Source of the DNA: Agroathelia rolfsii
Taxonomy: Eukaryota; Basidiomycota; Agaricomycetes; Amylocorticiales; Amylocorticiaceae
NCBI GenBank assembly: GCA_018343915.1
Contig: JABRWF010000003.1
Location: forward strand, 4,216,001 to 4,280,000
Reading direction: 5' to 3'
DNA: 64,000 bases
The notes below the pieces were generated by a model, which saw nothing but the letters and a program-made list of their open reading frames with translations, made no database searches and had not been told where the DNA came from. Shown here in pieces: positions 1 through 9,397 of this stretch (position 1 is its first letter; every line of letters begins with the position of its first letter). The translations under genes were made by a program, and so were the position numbers.

Positions 1-89
1 GAGGGTAACTGCTTCTGACCTTCGACCTCGTTCTTGTACCAGTACTATCATCAGCTCTTCAGCGGTGTCGACTTGATCTCCCGCCCATA

Positions 90-1539
90 ATGACATTCTT
101 CTCCCAGGCAAACCCTTACAATTCTGGACCAGTAATATCTAATCATACGAATATGCATACGATTTCCATGAGGAAGAAGAGCGAGAAATACTCTTTCGAG
201 GATGGAACTGCCATATTTTGGGTAAGTCTGCAGCAAACAAATGTGATTCTCATTCAAAATCGATACTAACTTGAAATGTAAGGTAGAAGATACCGAGTTC
301 TGCGTCCACAGATACTTCTTCACACGTGATTCCAAGAAGATCAGCGAATTACTTGGACAGGATCCCAACATACCTATTAGTCTCGAAAACACTGCCACCA
401 TAGATTTTGAGCGATTTCTGGAAATACTTTACCCAAAGTGAGCTATCGGTCTCACGAGTAATTACGATAGTTCTTTTCCTAATTCATAATAGTGACTTCG
501 AGCAACATGCCGCTCATACAGCGGAGGAGTGGGCATCCGTTCTCATGTTTGCTGATACCTGGGGGTTCGAATCCATAAGAAATTTAGCCGTTAGCAAGAT
601 AGGTGAAATAGGAACAGCTGTCGACAAGATTGTCTATGGCAAGAAATTCGGCGTGACAGGATGGTTGGAAGGCGCATACAGGGAGGTTTGTGAACGGTTG
701 ATGCCAATCACTGAAGAGGAGGGAGATCGTATGGGAATGAAAGATGTTGTCAAGATCGCTTCAACCAGAGAGAAATTCCTCAAAAATAAATTCACCTTTG
801 ATCGAACAAACACTATTCGTAGTGTTTTTAACCTACTGTCCGCCGCGAAGCCAGTAGAACGAGATGAGAGCAAACAGGGTCCCACAGCAGTTCCGACCGC
901 TCCTGCTTTTGCTAAATCTCAATCTGACTCAGAAGACGAAGCGGTATTACAAATGCTTTTGCTTTTGTATTAGTGAAAGACTCACAAGTCATGATCAATT
1001 TCAGCCTCCAGATATATCATCCAGTACATATCCTTCCTTTGTTCCGCCAGGTAAGCACGAAAATGGATTGCTCAAACAAGAACAAGTATTGGTATAAGCT
1101 TACGCTTACTCTTAGCTATGCCGATATCATGGACTACGCCTATCAGCTCTGAAGCTGCAATGCCTGTAACAGAATCGATTACTGGACCTGGAGTTTCCTC
1201 CCCACAGCCTGAAACACCAGCAGTACGCAAGCATCCAAATGCATTGTCTATGTAAATGGCGCCTATTCATACTGATTATGGACTGCCAGAGACTGCCACC
1301 TGTAGAGATATCGCACTATGAAGTACCGTCCATTGAACGCGTAATAGAGGGTGAGTAAAGTTTTGACACGAATACAAGAAAACACTTGTAAAGGTTGGTT
1401 GTCTGCAGATACACCATCAGAGTTGCCAGGGCCCGCCAAATATAATGATGATTCAGTCTCTGGTTCAAGCAGCATAAAGGCAGGAAAGAAGAAAAAGAAA
1501 ACACCAACCCACAAAGCTCCCCTGGGATTTTACGACTGA
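90..1539 (+). CDS. BTB/POZ domain protein of the agaricomycete type
   Basis: The spliced product is about 370 residues. Exon 1 begins at an ATG at 90 and ends at 221; an intron at 222-282 and another at 438-492 join the BTB core. The core has the usual agaric form: FEDGTAIFW, then a segment with CVHRYFFTRDS, then DFEQHAAHTAEEW and FADTWGFESIR. BTB domains mediate protein-protein contacts, but the partner of this lineage-expanded family is unknown. Skipping an intron at 944-1004 avoids the stop just after it and opens a Pro/Ser/Thr-rich tail (EAPPDISSSTYPSF). Further short introns lead to a lysine-rich end (KAGKKKKKTPTHK) at 1539. The tail joins are less certain than the BTB part. No nuclear or membrane signal beyond the basic patch is visible. 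Confidence 0.75.
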
Positions 1540-1754
1540 GCTAAACGATAGTCATGGAATATTTAATGTTTTAAGCAAGACAGACTGTCCAAACCATATT
1601 GTACAGTTATACAAGCCGCCATCTTATAGCTGGTTGTGTTTCGGGTCTAAATACAGTTCCACGATGTACTGTCTTGTTGAGTGAATAATGTTTTGGATAG
1701 TATTAAGCTCAATATGCTAAGCTGAATAAGGAGCGGCTGAATTACTGTTAAATA

Positions 1755-2488
1755 TTAGCTAGAATGAATGTACGGACAGACTTCCATGCAAATAAATACC
1801 TGGAATCCAGTCTCAAACCGGCGCAGTCTTGGGTGCGCCACCTTCTTCCTGCGCTTTGCAGCAATACGACCCAAAAACAACGAATGGTGGCCCTCCGCCA
1901 ATCCAATGACCTCACCAAGCGCATTCCACGCCTTGTTGTCAAACTCTCGTCGCTGCTGCTGCTTGATCTCCTTGGGAGTGATGGGCTTGGACCGGATCTG
2001 ATAGTCGGGATCGTCAGGAGGCAGCTGGGGCCTCCACCGGCCACGGACAGAAAAGAACCGGTTCTCAACGAACTCTCCATGTGCCCAGAGCAGATGTGAT
2101 AGGTTCTTAGTTATAGAATGAGGAACACCGCGCGACTGGGAGGACGAGTACAGGAATGACAATGTGTTGTCCACTAGCAGAGTAAACAGACAGTGCTTGT
2201 TCATGAAGATAATCTGACTCCGGTAAAGACGAACAGGTAGTGGTAGGATTTACTTTTGTTATTCCATGCGTCCATCCATCTCTGGAGTGATCTCCTCTGA
2301 GATTCTGGGAGAGACGAGTCTTGTAGCTGGTGTGAGACCCGAGCGGCGTCTTCGAACGCAGGCCGCCAGAGTTCGCGAGTGGTCCGGACAGCAGGTGGTT
2401 TGTGAAGTACAGCGGCAGAGGAAGTACGAAGAAAGACTCTATACAAGCTGGTCAAGAAAGCCGGGAGAGGTTGTGGGGTTGGACCCAT
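1755..2488 (-). CDS. LYR-motif (Complex1_LYR-like) protein, probably mitochondrial
   Basis: Two exons (2488-2254 and 2213-1755) are joined across a 40-bp intron at 2214-2253, giving about 230 residues. The N-terminus carries the LYR tripeptide in FLTSLYRVFLRTSS, followed by a conserved arginine/phenylalanine-rich stretch (ELWRPAFEDAARV), which fits the LYR family. Members bind the mitochondrial acyl carrier protein or act as assembly factors for respiratory complexes and mitoribosomes. The C-terminal part (HLLWAHGEFVENR, then ITPKEIKQQQRREFDNKAWN) is conserved-looking and is reminiscent of fungal proteins with an LYR head and a uncharacterised tail, possibly DUF1763. The exact client is not deducible here. 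The basic C-terminus fits a mitochondrial matrix protein, which is an inference. Confidence 0.6.
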
Positions 2489-3152
2489 ACTAGTGGCCCA
2501 TCAACTTGAAGTTGCCTTCGTGAAAGTGTGTCGGTGAGCGCTGCCGCAGACGACTGCCAGTGTGTTGAAGGGCACTCGGGTTTGTTAGAGCTGGTGGTGA
2601 CTCGGGAACACCGAGACAACTCTACATATAGTTTCTCACTGTCAGGATGGTAACTAGGTAAATACATGTAACTAGCTCCACGCGATTGCCCAAAAGACCG
2701 TCATCGTAATGAATTATGGATTAACTATGAAATTTGCTTGGAAATCTAGCTGAATAGCGGAAAGGTTTCTTCATGCACTAGTACAAGTGCCGATGGATAT
2801 ATCAATTTAGAGATTCGCAAAGTAGTACAATTACTGGCAATCTGCGCATGCCATGTGCATTCGCAATGATCTCATAATTCACCCTTGGAAATTTTGGAGT
2901 CACATAAATTTAAGATGACGGATGGCATAGAAGAAATAGAGATAGACCGCATGAATTTGCACAACGAAATACACTTCCATTTTTATCAATTAGAGTGAAC
3001 AAAACTAGCCCATTCAGATCCTCACAGTTGAAAGGTAAAATCGATAAATCCATAGATATTAATCTGTGAATACAAGAAATCACCTAGTAGACGTGGGGTA
3101 GAATGATAAAATGTGCGTAGGATTCAAAATGGTACGTGAACGAGAACGAGAC
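2489..3152. other. Intergenic, no gene seen
   Basis: About 660 bp lies between the LYR-protein start and the vtc1 stop. It should hold the promoter of the former and the 3' UTR of the latter. It is AT-rich in places and I see no conserved coding segment on either strand. Confidence 0.5.
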
Positions 3153-3850
3153 TCATGAAGTCGTGACGCGGAGGACGAAGTTGACGATGACAGAAGCTGT
3201 ATAATATATTCAGTTTGATAGTTGTATAGAACAACCATGACAGCAGGTCATGCATACCGAGCAAGGCAATACAAAGGAGGGTCTGGACTCAAGGCATTTT
3301 AGAAATGAATCATGGGATACCATAGAACCACTAGAACCTACCGGACCAAGCCTATCGTCGTAGGGCCCCCTGCCACCTTTGCGAATGGACATGGCACGCC
3401 AGTGATATGTGTACAAAGCGTAGATCATGACGGCCATAGCTAAAACACAATAGCAATACATGTCGAATCAAACGGTTAATGGCAGAAACTTGGAAGAACA
3501 AGATACTCTGAGAGAGGAAACATACCAACGACGCTAAACATGGCAGCGCTGATTTTGCTGACCTAAAATGCAAGAATTCAAAAAGGCTGGATAAACATCG
3601 AAGACAGCCCACCTGCTTACCTTGTCTCCAAAGTTAAGCAATCCAACAGACAGGCCGCCTAATATAACAGTGAAATGTAACCATGAAAGGAATGCTTATC
3701 ACGAGGATGAAGGAATCATTAGCTTGGTTAAGACCATGGAGCTATCAGATGGTTACTTCGTTCGTTTGCGAAAGAGACCTTAGGTTCCACACGAACGGGC
3801 AAGGCGATGCGCTTATTTGCAGTGCGTTGTAGGAGCGGCTGGGTAGACAT
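3153..3850 (-). CDS. vtc1: Vacuolar transporter chaperone 1 (VTC complex, polyphosphate synthesis)
   Basis: Six exons splice to a protein of about 122 residues that matches Vtc1 end to end. It starts [18 protein letters not shown], continues through [17 protein letters not shown], and has three hydrophobic segments: [35 protein letters not shown] and [18 protein letters not shown]. The conserved YDDRLGP motif precedes the last segment. Vtc1 is the small three-helix membrane subunit of the vacuolar transporter chaperone complex, which makes inorganic polyphosphate from ATP and moves it into the vacuole. Arginines in these helices line the polyphosphate channel in the family. The penultimate exon is a 25-nt micro-exon at 3258-3282. 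None of the exons makes an obvious long ORF, but the splice reading is unambiguous. Confidence 0.93.
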
Positions 3851-4464
3851 GGCGGCTCAAAATGTAGGTAGGAAAGCGTGTGGTAACCCTGGTGAGTGTG
3901 ATGAAAGTATGACGCAGAGGAACGTAGACGGTTGGGAGGGGAGGAGTTATCCGATATTATTGGTGCTTTACAGAGTAAATTACACACGAACGTGCGTGTG
4001 GTCTATAGGAGGAGAGGAACAAATTGATGGTGGTTCGGCTCTTCTCTGCTTGGCTTCTGTCCGAGCAGCCGTGATCGGCGTACGTGCGGACTATGATTTC
4101 GTCACGGTGCGACGTCAACAAATTGGCTATCCGCTCATGTTTTTTTTCTCTATGGGAAGTCTCTCTAGACACTTGCTAGATCTTAGACCATGCAAAATAA
4201 GCTACCATGACGGTATAAAACCGTCGACAGGTTTCCCAGATGAATACCAGAGAACACTTTCACAAGTAATACGAGCCGCCAGGTTTTTGTCATAAACATA
4301 TCTACACGTAACACTCAGTATGCCTATGTCGTAAAAAAAAAAAAGCTACATTTGTTATCATAAAAACACTCATAGACCCAGAGGAGATGCGCATGTAATT
4401 GCGTCAGAATAGATCGTCTACATGCAAGCAAACAAAGAAAGGGTTGCGAAAAATCGGCATCTCC
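3851..4464. other. Intergenic, no gene seen
   Basis: Region between the vtc1 start and the U1-C stop. It contains open frames on the + strand without family resemblance and a poly-A stretch near 4333. I see no supported gene; the part next to 3850 should contain the vtc1 promoter. Confidence 0.4.
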
Positions 4465-5439
4465 TTACTTTCCACTCATCATGCGCAGACGATCTGGATG
4501 CATTCCACCTGGACCGGCAGGAACACCGTCCCCAGAAGGTGGAGCCCCATAGTTACCAGGAGGGGGAGGAGAGCCGTTTTGAGCACCGTTCTGTGGGAAG
4601 GGTGGCATATTTACTGGTTGGCCACCCGAGCCAGCGCCGTTGGGTGGGAAGGGAGGTGCGCCGGGAGCGCTATTTGGTGGAAAAGGCGGGGCACCATTAG
4701 GAGCGAAGGGTGGTGCACCTGGCAAAGTAGGATTCATCAGAAAAGTAGCTGGGTGAGGAAGAAAAAGGAGTGCTCACCGCCCGGGAAGCCGGCTGGAGGG
4801 AACGGAGGCATGGCACCTCCAGGAGGAGGCATCATACCAGGTGGTGGCGGACCAGGAGGGAAACCAGGTCCACCGGGAGGGAATGGTGGTCTTGGTGGAC
4901 CCACTAAACAAACATGTCAGACCAATTGGGGATACATCAGCGACTAACGACATACTTGCGCCAAATCCGCCAGGGGGTGGGCCTCCAAATCCGCCGGGTG
5001 GACCTCCAAATCCAGGAGGTGGTGCACCTAGATGCTGAGGACCGAATCCAAATCCACCAGGAGGAGGGCCACCGCCAGATTCATAAGCAGATGTGATTTG
5101 GTCAATAATACTTTGCGCCTTGTCGTGGCCCAATGCTACAAGAAAACAAGACCTGAGGTTAGCATAAACTTAAGCGCAATCTAGTATCAAAGCAATTCAC
5201 AAGCATAGTAGTCCCGGACGTTGGACAAGTGATTACGACCACTGTTGTGCGCCTTCCGCACTGCGAGCAGAACCTGTGAGGCTACATCAAATACGACTAA
5301 AGCAAAAAGTCGAACATACCAGATGCGGAGTCGTGGGTCAAGAACACATCACAATAATCACAGTAGTGTTTCTAAACGGGTGTCTATTGATCAGCAAAAG
5401 CAATGACACAGGTTCCCCCACGGACTGACTGACCGGCAT
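4465..5439 (-). CDS. yhc1: U1 small nuclear ribonucleoprotein C
   Basis: The start is a tiny exon (ATG CCG, at 5439) spliced to KHYCDYCDVFLTHDSAS, then VRKAHNSGRNHLSNVRDYY, then GHDKAQSIIDQITSAYE. Together this is the diagnostic N-terminal U1-C zinc finger, C-x2-C then two histidines separated by five residues (HNSGRNH). U1-C stabilises pairing of U1 snRNA with the 5' splice site. The rest is a proline/glycine-rich low-complexity tail (repeated GGPP, PPGGFG and PFPPN units), ending RLRMMSGK. Introns interrupt the tail near 4740-4780 and 4900-4955. The gene is head-to-head with the LSm3 gene, with only 111 bp between the start codons. Confidence 0.92.
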
Positions 5440-5550
5440 AGTTTGAGAGCAAAGTCTGTATAATCGGAGTTTCAAAAGCCAGCCGTTCCTATTCAAGTGG
5501 ACCAACAACAGCGCGGGAGTTCATCTGGACTACCTGGCCACTACAAACCT
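5440..5550. promoter_or_regulatory. Short divergent promoter between U1-C and LSm3
   Basis: Only 111 bp separates the ATG of U1-C (5439, minus strand) from the first ATG of LSm3 (5551, plus strand). Both transcripts must start in or near this interval, so a shared bidirectional promoter is the simplest reading. No TATA box is evident. Confidence 0.55.
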
Positions 5551-5967
5551 ATGGACGGCTCTACGACGGGCATCCAGGAGCCCTTTGATCTCATCAGATT
5601 ATCGCTTTCTGAACGCGTTTTTGTTAAACTAAGAGGAGATCGTGAGCTCACTGGGATCCTCCATGTAATGCTCTTGTTGTCATGCACGTCTGTGATAATC
5701 GTTTATGGGCACTGACTTGAATCTCGCGGCTGTTGCAAAGGCTTACGATGGACACATGAACCTCATCCTCAGCAACGTCGAAGAATCTATCATGATCGTT
5801 GCCGAGGAGGGTCCAACGCAGGGAACTGTGACCGTGGCCAAGAGAAAATTCGACATGCTGTTTGTGCGCGGTGATGGTGTGATTCTGGTGCGTCGTCTCC
5901 AAGCGTTGTTCTTCCAGAGCACACGTTTAACTGGTCTGCGCAGGTATCCCCACCTGCTAGATCATGA
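5551..5967 (+). CDS. lsm3: U6 snRNA-associated Sm-like protein LSm3
   Basis: Three exons give a protein of about 94 residues. Sm1 motif: [20 protein letters not shown], then [20 protein letters not shown]. Sm2 motif: [20 protein letters not shown]. The conserved aspartate, asparagine and RGD positions of the Sm fold are all present. LSm3 is part of the LSm2-8 ring on U6 snRNA (splicing) and of the LSm1-7 ring (cytoplasmic mRNA decay). Introns follow ...GILH and ...GVIL; the last exon is only VSPPARS. The reading frame stays open upstream of 5551 but has no ATG until position 5551, so that start is chosen. It is convergent with the DUF4050 gene. Confidence 0.93.
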
Positions 5968-6178
5968 TTCATATTCTTGTCTCAGAATCGTTCGCCACAA
6001 AAACGCTATGCCAATATATTTTTCGGCATCATCTCATCCAATCAGAATGTATACAGGATATTTACGTATAATGAATACAACTTTTTGCAGATCGCAAGTC
6101 CCTATTACCCTATGAATCGTCCAAGAGCGTTACATGACGTGTGGATCATATCTGGAGATTGGTTCATAGTTGTGTCCG

Positions 6179-6831
6179 TTAAACTGGCCCGGGGAAGCTG
6201 GATGTCTCCGCTTCGTCGACCTTTAGGACGTCGTCCGGTTCTGGTGCTACGGCGCCTCGAGGCCATGTTTCGCCGTCTCTCATCCAACCAGCGTGTACCA
6301 CCTTGACCTACACGCCAGATATAATATGTTAGTCATACCTCACACGGCCCTGTCGTGTATACAAAAGAAAGGACATACGACTTGATTCATGGGTAATCGC
6401 CATCTGAGATGGCCACCTGTAATCAGCCCTTTCCACACCCGCCCAACACCTTCTTTCCATGCTTTATCACTATCGGCACCCAGTTCCAATAGCTCGTCTA
6501 GTTTCTTCAGGATGGATGGGCGCTCGTCGTCTGATTTAGCTGTCTTGGTTGCGCTTGTAGCGTCTCCCGATGGCTTCAGCCAGAGTTCTCTGCGCGCGGC
6601 ATAATAGTCTGGCCCGGGTGGTACAGTGATTGATGCCAAAGACTGTGTAAACTCAGAAGTCTGTGTTCTTGGCTCCGGCGCTGGATCACCATGCGGCGGC
6701 TTAGATGGTGGAATGGAGTTGGTTGTATTATGATAAATGTTATTATTATGTCGCTGGAGTGGGGTATTACCATCGTCTGTGGATTTTCCCCTGTGTTCTG
6801 GTGTGTTATTGAATGATCGATCTTGCAACAT
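6179..6831 (-). CDS. Gag1-like clamp (DUF4050) domain protein
   Basis: Two exons (6831-6379 and 6307-6179) give about 193 residues. The intron contains a good branch-point sequence (TATGACTAAC, minus strand). The C-terminal half has the Gag1-like clamp signature: DKAWKEGVGRVWKGLITGG, HLRWRLPMNQVVKVVHAGW and MRDGETWPRG. The N-terminal half is Ser/Thr/Pro-rich and probably disordered. The domain occurs in fungal proteins of poorly known role. Reading through without splicing would truncate the clamp, so the splice is well supported by the restored motif. Its 3' end converges on LSm3, leaving about 210 bp. It is a single-domain soluble protein with no signal peptide. Confidence 0.72.
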
Positions 6832-7593
6832 GGCGGTTCAAGTAAGAGATGGCTTATAGGGCCATGGACGTTCACAGAAATGTTAGTATTAGCAATGCTG
6901 CTACAAAGTAGGGGGGGTATCCTTCAACATGACTGTTCAGTCAGTATCTTTGTGCCTTACGCAAATTGTATAAGTGGTGGTGCCGGAACTATCCAGCACA
7001 TTTTCTTGACTTGCCTTTTTCCATCGATGTTTGCTTGTGGACTAGGGCTGCAATTGATGGTTTTCTCCTACTAAAATTTCCCACGAATATCCTTAATAAT
7101 TTTTCGTTGTAATTGCTGCGACTGTGCACTGCAAGAGTGATTTGATTGGTGGCGAGGGCCAGACTGCCGGGATGCACAGCAATGGAGGCAGGCTGAGGAC
7201 ACACCTAACAGGTCTCTGTCGCACTCTGAGGCAGCTGAAGCCGTCATGCCGAGGGTGATGCGAGTGATGTCGTTGTGCTATCTCTGAAAAAAAAAAAATT
7301 CACCTTTTTCTCTTGCACAGGAGTTTGAGCGGACATGCATCAGCCGAATCCCGCCGCGATAGATTTCAGTCCTTATCCGGAGGTTCTTACCGCACCCGAC
7401 ACGCTAGAAGCCTAGTTGCGCATCACCGACCCTCCAAGCTAGGAAGGCAACGGGCGCTAATCGCGCCCCATCGATTATCAGCCCGCCGTGGCTTCCTAAT
7501 ATAGACTTATCTGGGGCACGAGGCTTGCTGCGCCCCTGCGCGTCCCCCAATCACAACGTAAGCGCATGTCGGGAAGCGCGCATCAGGCGGGTC

Positions 7594-7598
7594 TATAA
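7594..7598 (+). promoter_or_regulatory. TATA-like element of the DUF6699 gene
   Basis: TATAA within GGTCTATAAGACC, 137 bp before the chosen ATG at 7735. The distance leaves room for a roughly 100-nt 5' leader that includes the CCAAT-like repeat at 7671-7701. Confidence 0.4.
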
Positions 7599-7670
7599 GA
7601 CCGCGAGTGCGCCCAGGTCGAGTCATACCAACACCCCGCCCCCGTTCCATACACACCTAGTCATACAAAC

Positions 7671-7701
7671 CCCAATCCCAATTCCAATCCCAATCCCAAT
7701 T
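7671..7701 (+). repeat. CCCAAT/TCCAAT hexamer microrepeat in 5' leader
   Basis: About five tandem copies of a CCCAAT/TCCAAT hexamer. If translation started at an upstream ATG (7525) it would encode a Pro-Ile repeat. The position between the TATA element and the ATG suggests it is untranslated leader. Confidence 0.55.
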
Positions 7702-7734
7702 GCCATAACCACTCACTATCCCACAACGCACAGC

Positions 7735-8448
7735 ATGTCTAACTGGTCACCCAGCTCGCAGACCTTAGTTGGCTCCCCCTATTACTCCTCGAGCTCATCC
7801 TCGGGTTCCAAAGCCAAATCTGGCTCTGGTGCTCCCCGCCCCGGTTATGCGCCTCGTGTGCGCCCTGTCCCTCTTCCTAATGACTCAGGGTCCATATGCG
7901 CACCATCATCCTCTGCATCGTCCTATTCCACACAGACTTCCCACAGATCTTCGGGTTCTTCCTCTATCCAAATTCACCCCGCACTTAGCTATGCACCATA
8001 CCCTCGCCTGGGTCTCAATCTTGCTCGGCCGGCGGCGCCATATGCGCTCTCCTATCCCTCACCGCAAACGCCGGCCGAATATGCCTTCCAACCGGCTATG
8101 GCAAGCATCACTGTTGTGCTTCCGCTGCCCGGCCCATACGCCTGGTCGGCTACTGCCCGTCCTTCTCGGGGCAATAGCTTGTCTGTGGAAGATGTACTTA
8201 ATGTCATTGTCATGCTCTCCATGGAGCGTGTTACCTCTACCGTTTTCAACTCGCTTGATTCGGCCACGCGGGCGAGTGTCAGCGCTGCGTTTGAAGAACG
8301 CACCAGGGGCTCGACCGGCGACCGTAACAACGGTCTGAAAAAGGTCGACTTCTTGGGCTCTCAAGTCCAGTTCCTTGGCCTTGCCCACATGGGCGGAGAC
8401 AAGTGGCAGATCTGCACTGGTGCTGCCACCTCCGCATTGCTTTCCTAA
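7735..8448 (+). CDS. DUF6699 domain protein
   Basis: A 237-residue single-exon gene. The start chosen is MSNWSPSSQTLVGSPYYS at 7735, because the open frame upstream translates promoter and leader repeat sequence. The N-terminal third is Ser/Pro-rich (a run of serines, then SGSGAPRPGYAPRVRP). The C-terminal two thirds match the basidiomycete-specific DUF6699 pattern: IHPALSYAPYPRLGLNLA, then PGPYAW, then SLSVEDVLNVIVMLS and a closing segment with KVDFLGSQVQFLGL. Proteins of this family are abundant in agarics; their function is not known. No signal peptide, membrane segment or catalytic motif is visible. Confidence 0.72.
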   Translation: MSNWSPSSQTLVGSPYYSSSSSSGSKAKSGSGAPRPGYAPRVRPVPLPNDSGSICAPSSSASSYSTQTSHRSSGSSSIQIHPALSYAPYPRLGLNLARPAAPYALSYPSPQTPAEYAFQPAMASITVVLPLPGPYAWSATARPSRGNSLSVEDVLNVIVMLSMERVTSTVFNSLDSATRASVSAAFEERTRGSTGDRNNGLKKVDFLGSQVQFLGLAHMGGDKWQICTGAATSALLS

Positions 8449-9397
8449 ACAACCATCATTCCTGCATATTGCTTTCGTTCTTGTTCTCGTGCTGTTCTGT
8501 CTTCTTCTGCATGCTATCGGCTTCTATGAACATCATTATCGTCATTGCTATCATCACTTCCCTTCCCTATCCTAAATCGTGAACAGTCTGGGACTGCCAT
8601 CAACAGCAATCTATTTAGGATTAAGAATATAGCCCCAAGACTTCCCTATCATCACCCTATCCCCATGCTTCCTCTCTCTCCACAGGAACTGTTAATTTCG
8701 TGTATTATTAGTCTCACTGTTTTGTATCAGTATTGCTTTACCCATGCCATCCCTACTCCTCTATCCTTCGGACATTCTAGCTACGCATGATTCCACATGA
8801 TCATACGAACGGACAGATAATTTTTGTTTTCTTTGCTTTCTTGGTTTATATCTGTGTTTTCGTTTTTGTTAGTACACACTGCTGTCAATAGTTTCTGCAA
8901 TGTACTCTTGTTCCATTATTATTCTCTTAAATGAATTAAACTTGTTTTCAATGATATCATGGTTTTGCGAGAGATGTGTTGTGCCGGAGGAAGAGCTCGG
9001 ACCATGCACGCAAAAAGGAAATGATTTTAATTCAGTCAATATAACCGCGACGTGCGCCCATATGCCCCAGGTCAGTTTTTGAATCGCTAATCAGTCATTT
9101 CCCTTGGAGCCATACTTTCTGGAGCCGTAATCGCTGAGGACCACGCGGGCGCAATGCCGTGACCCGCCCGTCCTGGTCCGAATTGTCATAAGATACAACC
9201 ACAATCACAAACGCCGGACATACAGACGAGAGCACGCGCAAACGCTAACCAGAGATAGGCAAAGTCGCCATCGCACATGTATTTCAGAAAACAGATGCCT
9301 TGTATGCATATATATATACAACGAGAGGCACGCTGAGGAGCCCCAGCTGCGTTGCTCCCCATCGTCCCCGCTGTTCGGACTATCGTCGCCTCACGCC
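8449..9397. other. Intergenic: DUF6699 3' UTR and protease A1 promoter
   Basis: About 950 bp. The first half is T/C-rich and looks like 3' UTR. From about 8900 onward the sequence resembles 12280-12728, the region upstream of protease A2, so it is the A-type protease promoter. A run of TA repeats (9308-9318) lies about 80 bp before the ATG and may act as TATA box. Confidence 0.55.
8915..9397 (+). repeat. A-type protease promoter, copy 1
   Basis: Diverged direct duplicate of 12285-12728. Shared landmarks in order are ATTATTCTCTTAAA, TGGTTTTG, GTGCGCCCAT, GGTCCGAATT, CACAACCACAATCAC (with ACAACCACAATCAC intact in both), GATAGGCAAA/GATCGGCAAA, and CGCTCCCCAT or GCTCCCCAT just before the ATG. 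Confidence 0.75.

Larger units (their letters stand above)
6832..7734. other. Divergent intergenic region with promoter elements
   Basis: About 900 bp lies between the divergently transcribed DUF4050 and DUF6699 genes. It holds an inverted CCAAT box (GATTGG, about 7143), a poly-A run near 7287 and a GC-richer stretch from 7330 on that should be the DUF6699 promoter. A TATAA-like element is at 7594-7598. Open frames in it lack family resemblance. Confidence 0.45.

Noticed and set aside
541..575. GGTTCGAATCC, a tRNA-like B box within the BTB gene
   Set aside because: It encodes the conserved TWGFESI segment of the BTB protein, and no tRNA fold surrounds it.
7525..7734. Longer start for the DUF6699 protein
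   Set aside because: The added segment would translate the TATA region and the hexamer repeat into a Pro-Ile run, and the family-like part starts later. It is treated as leader.
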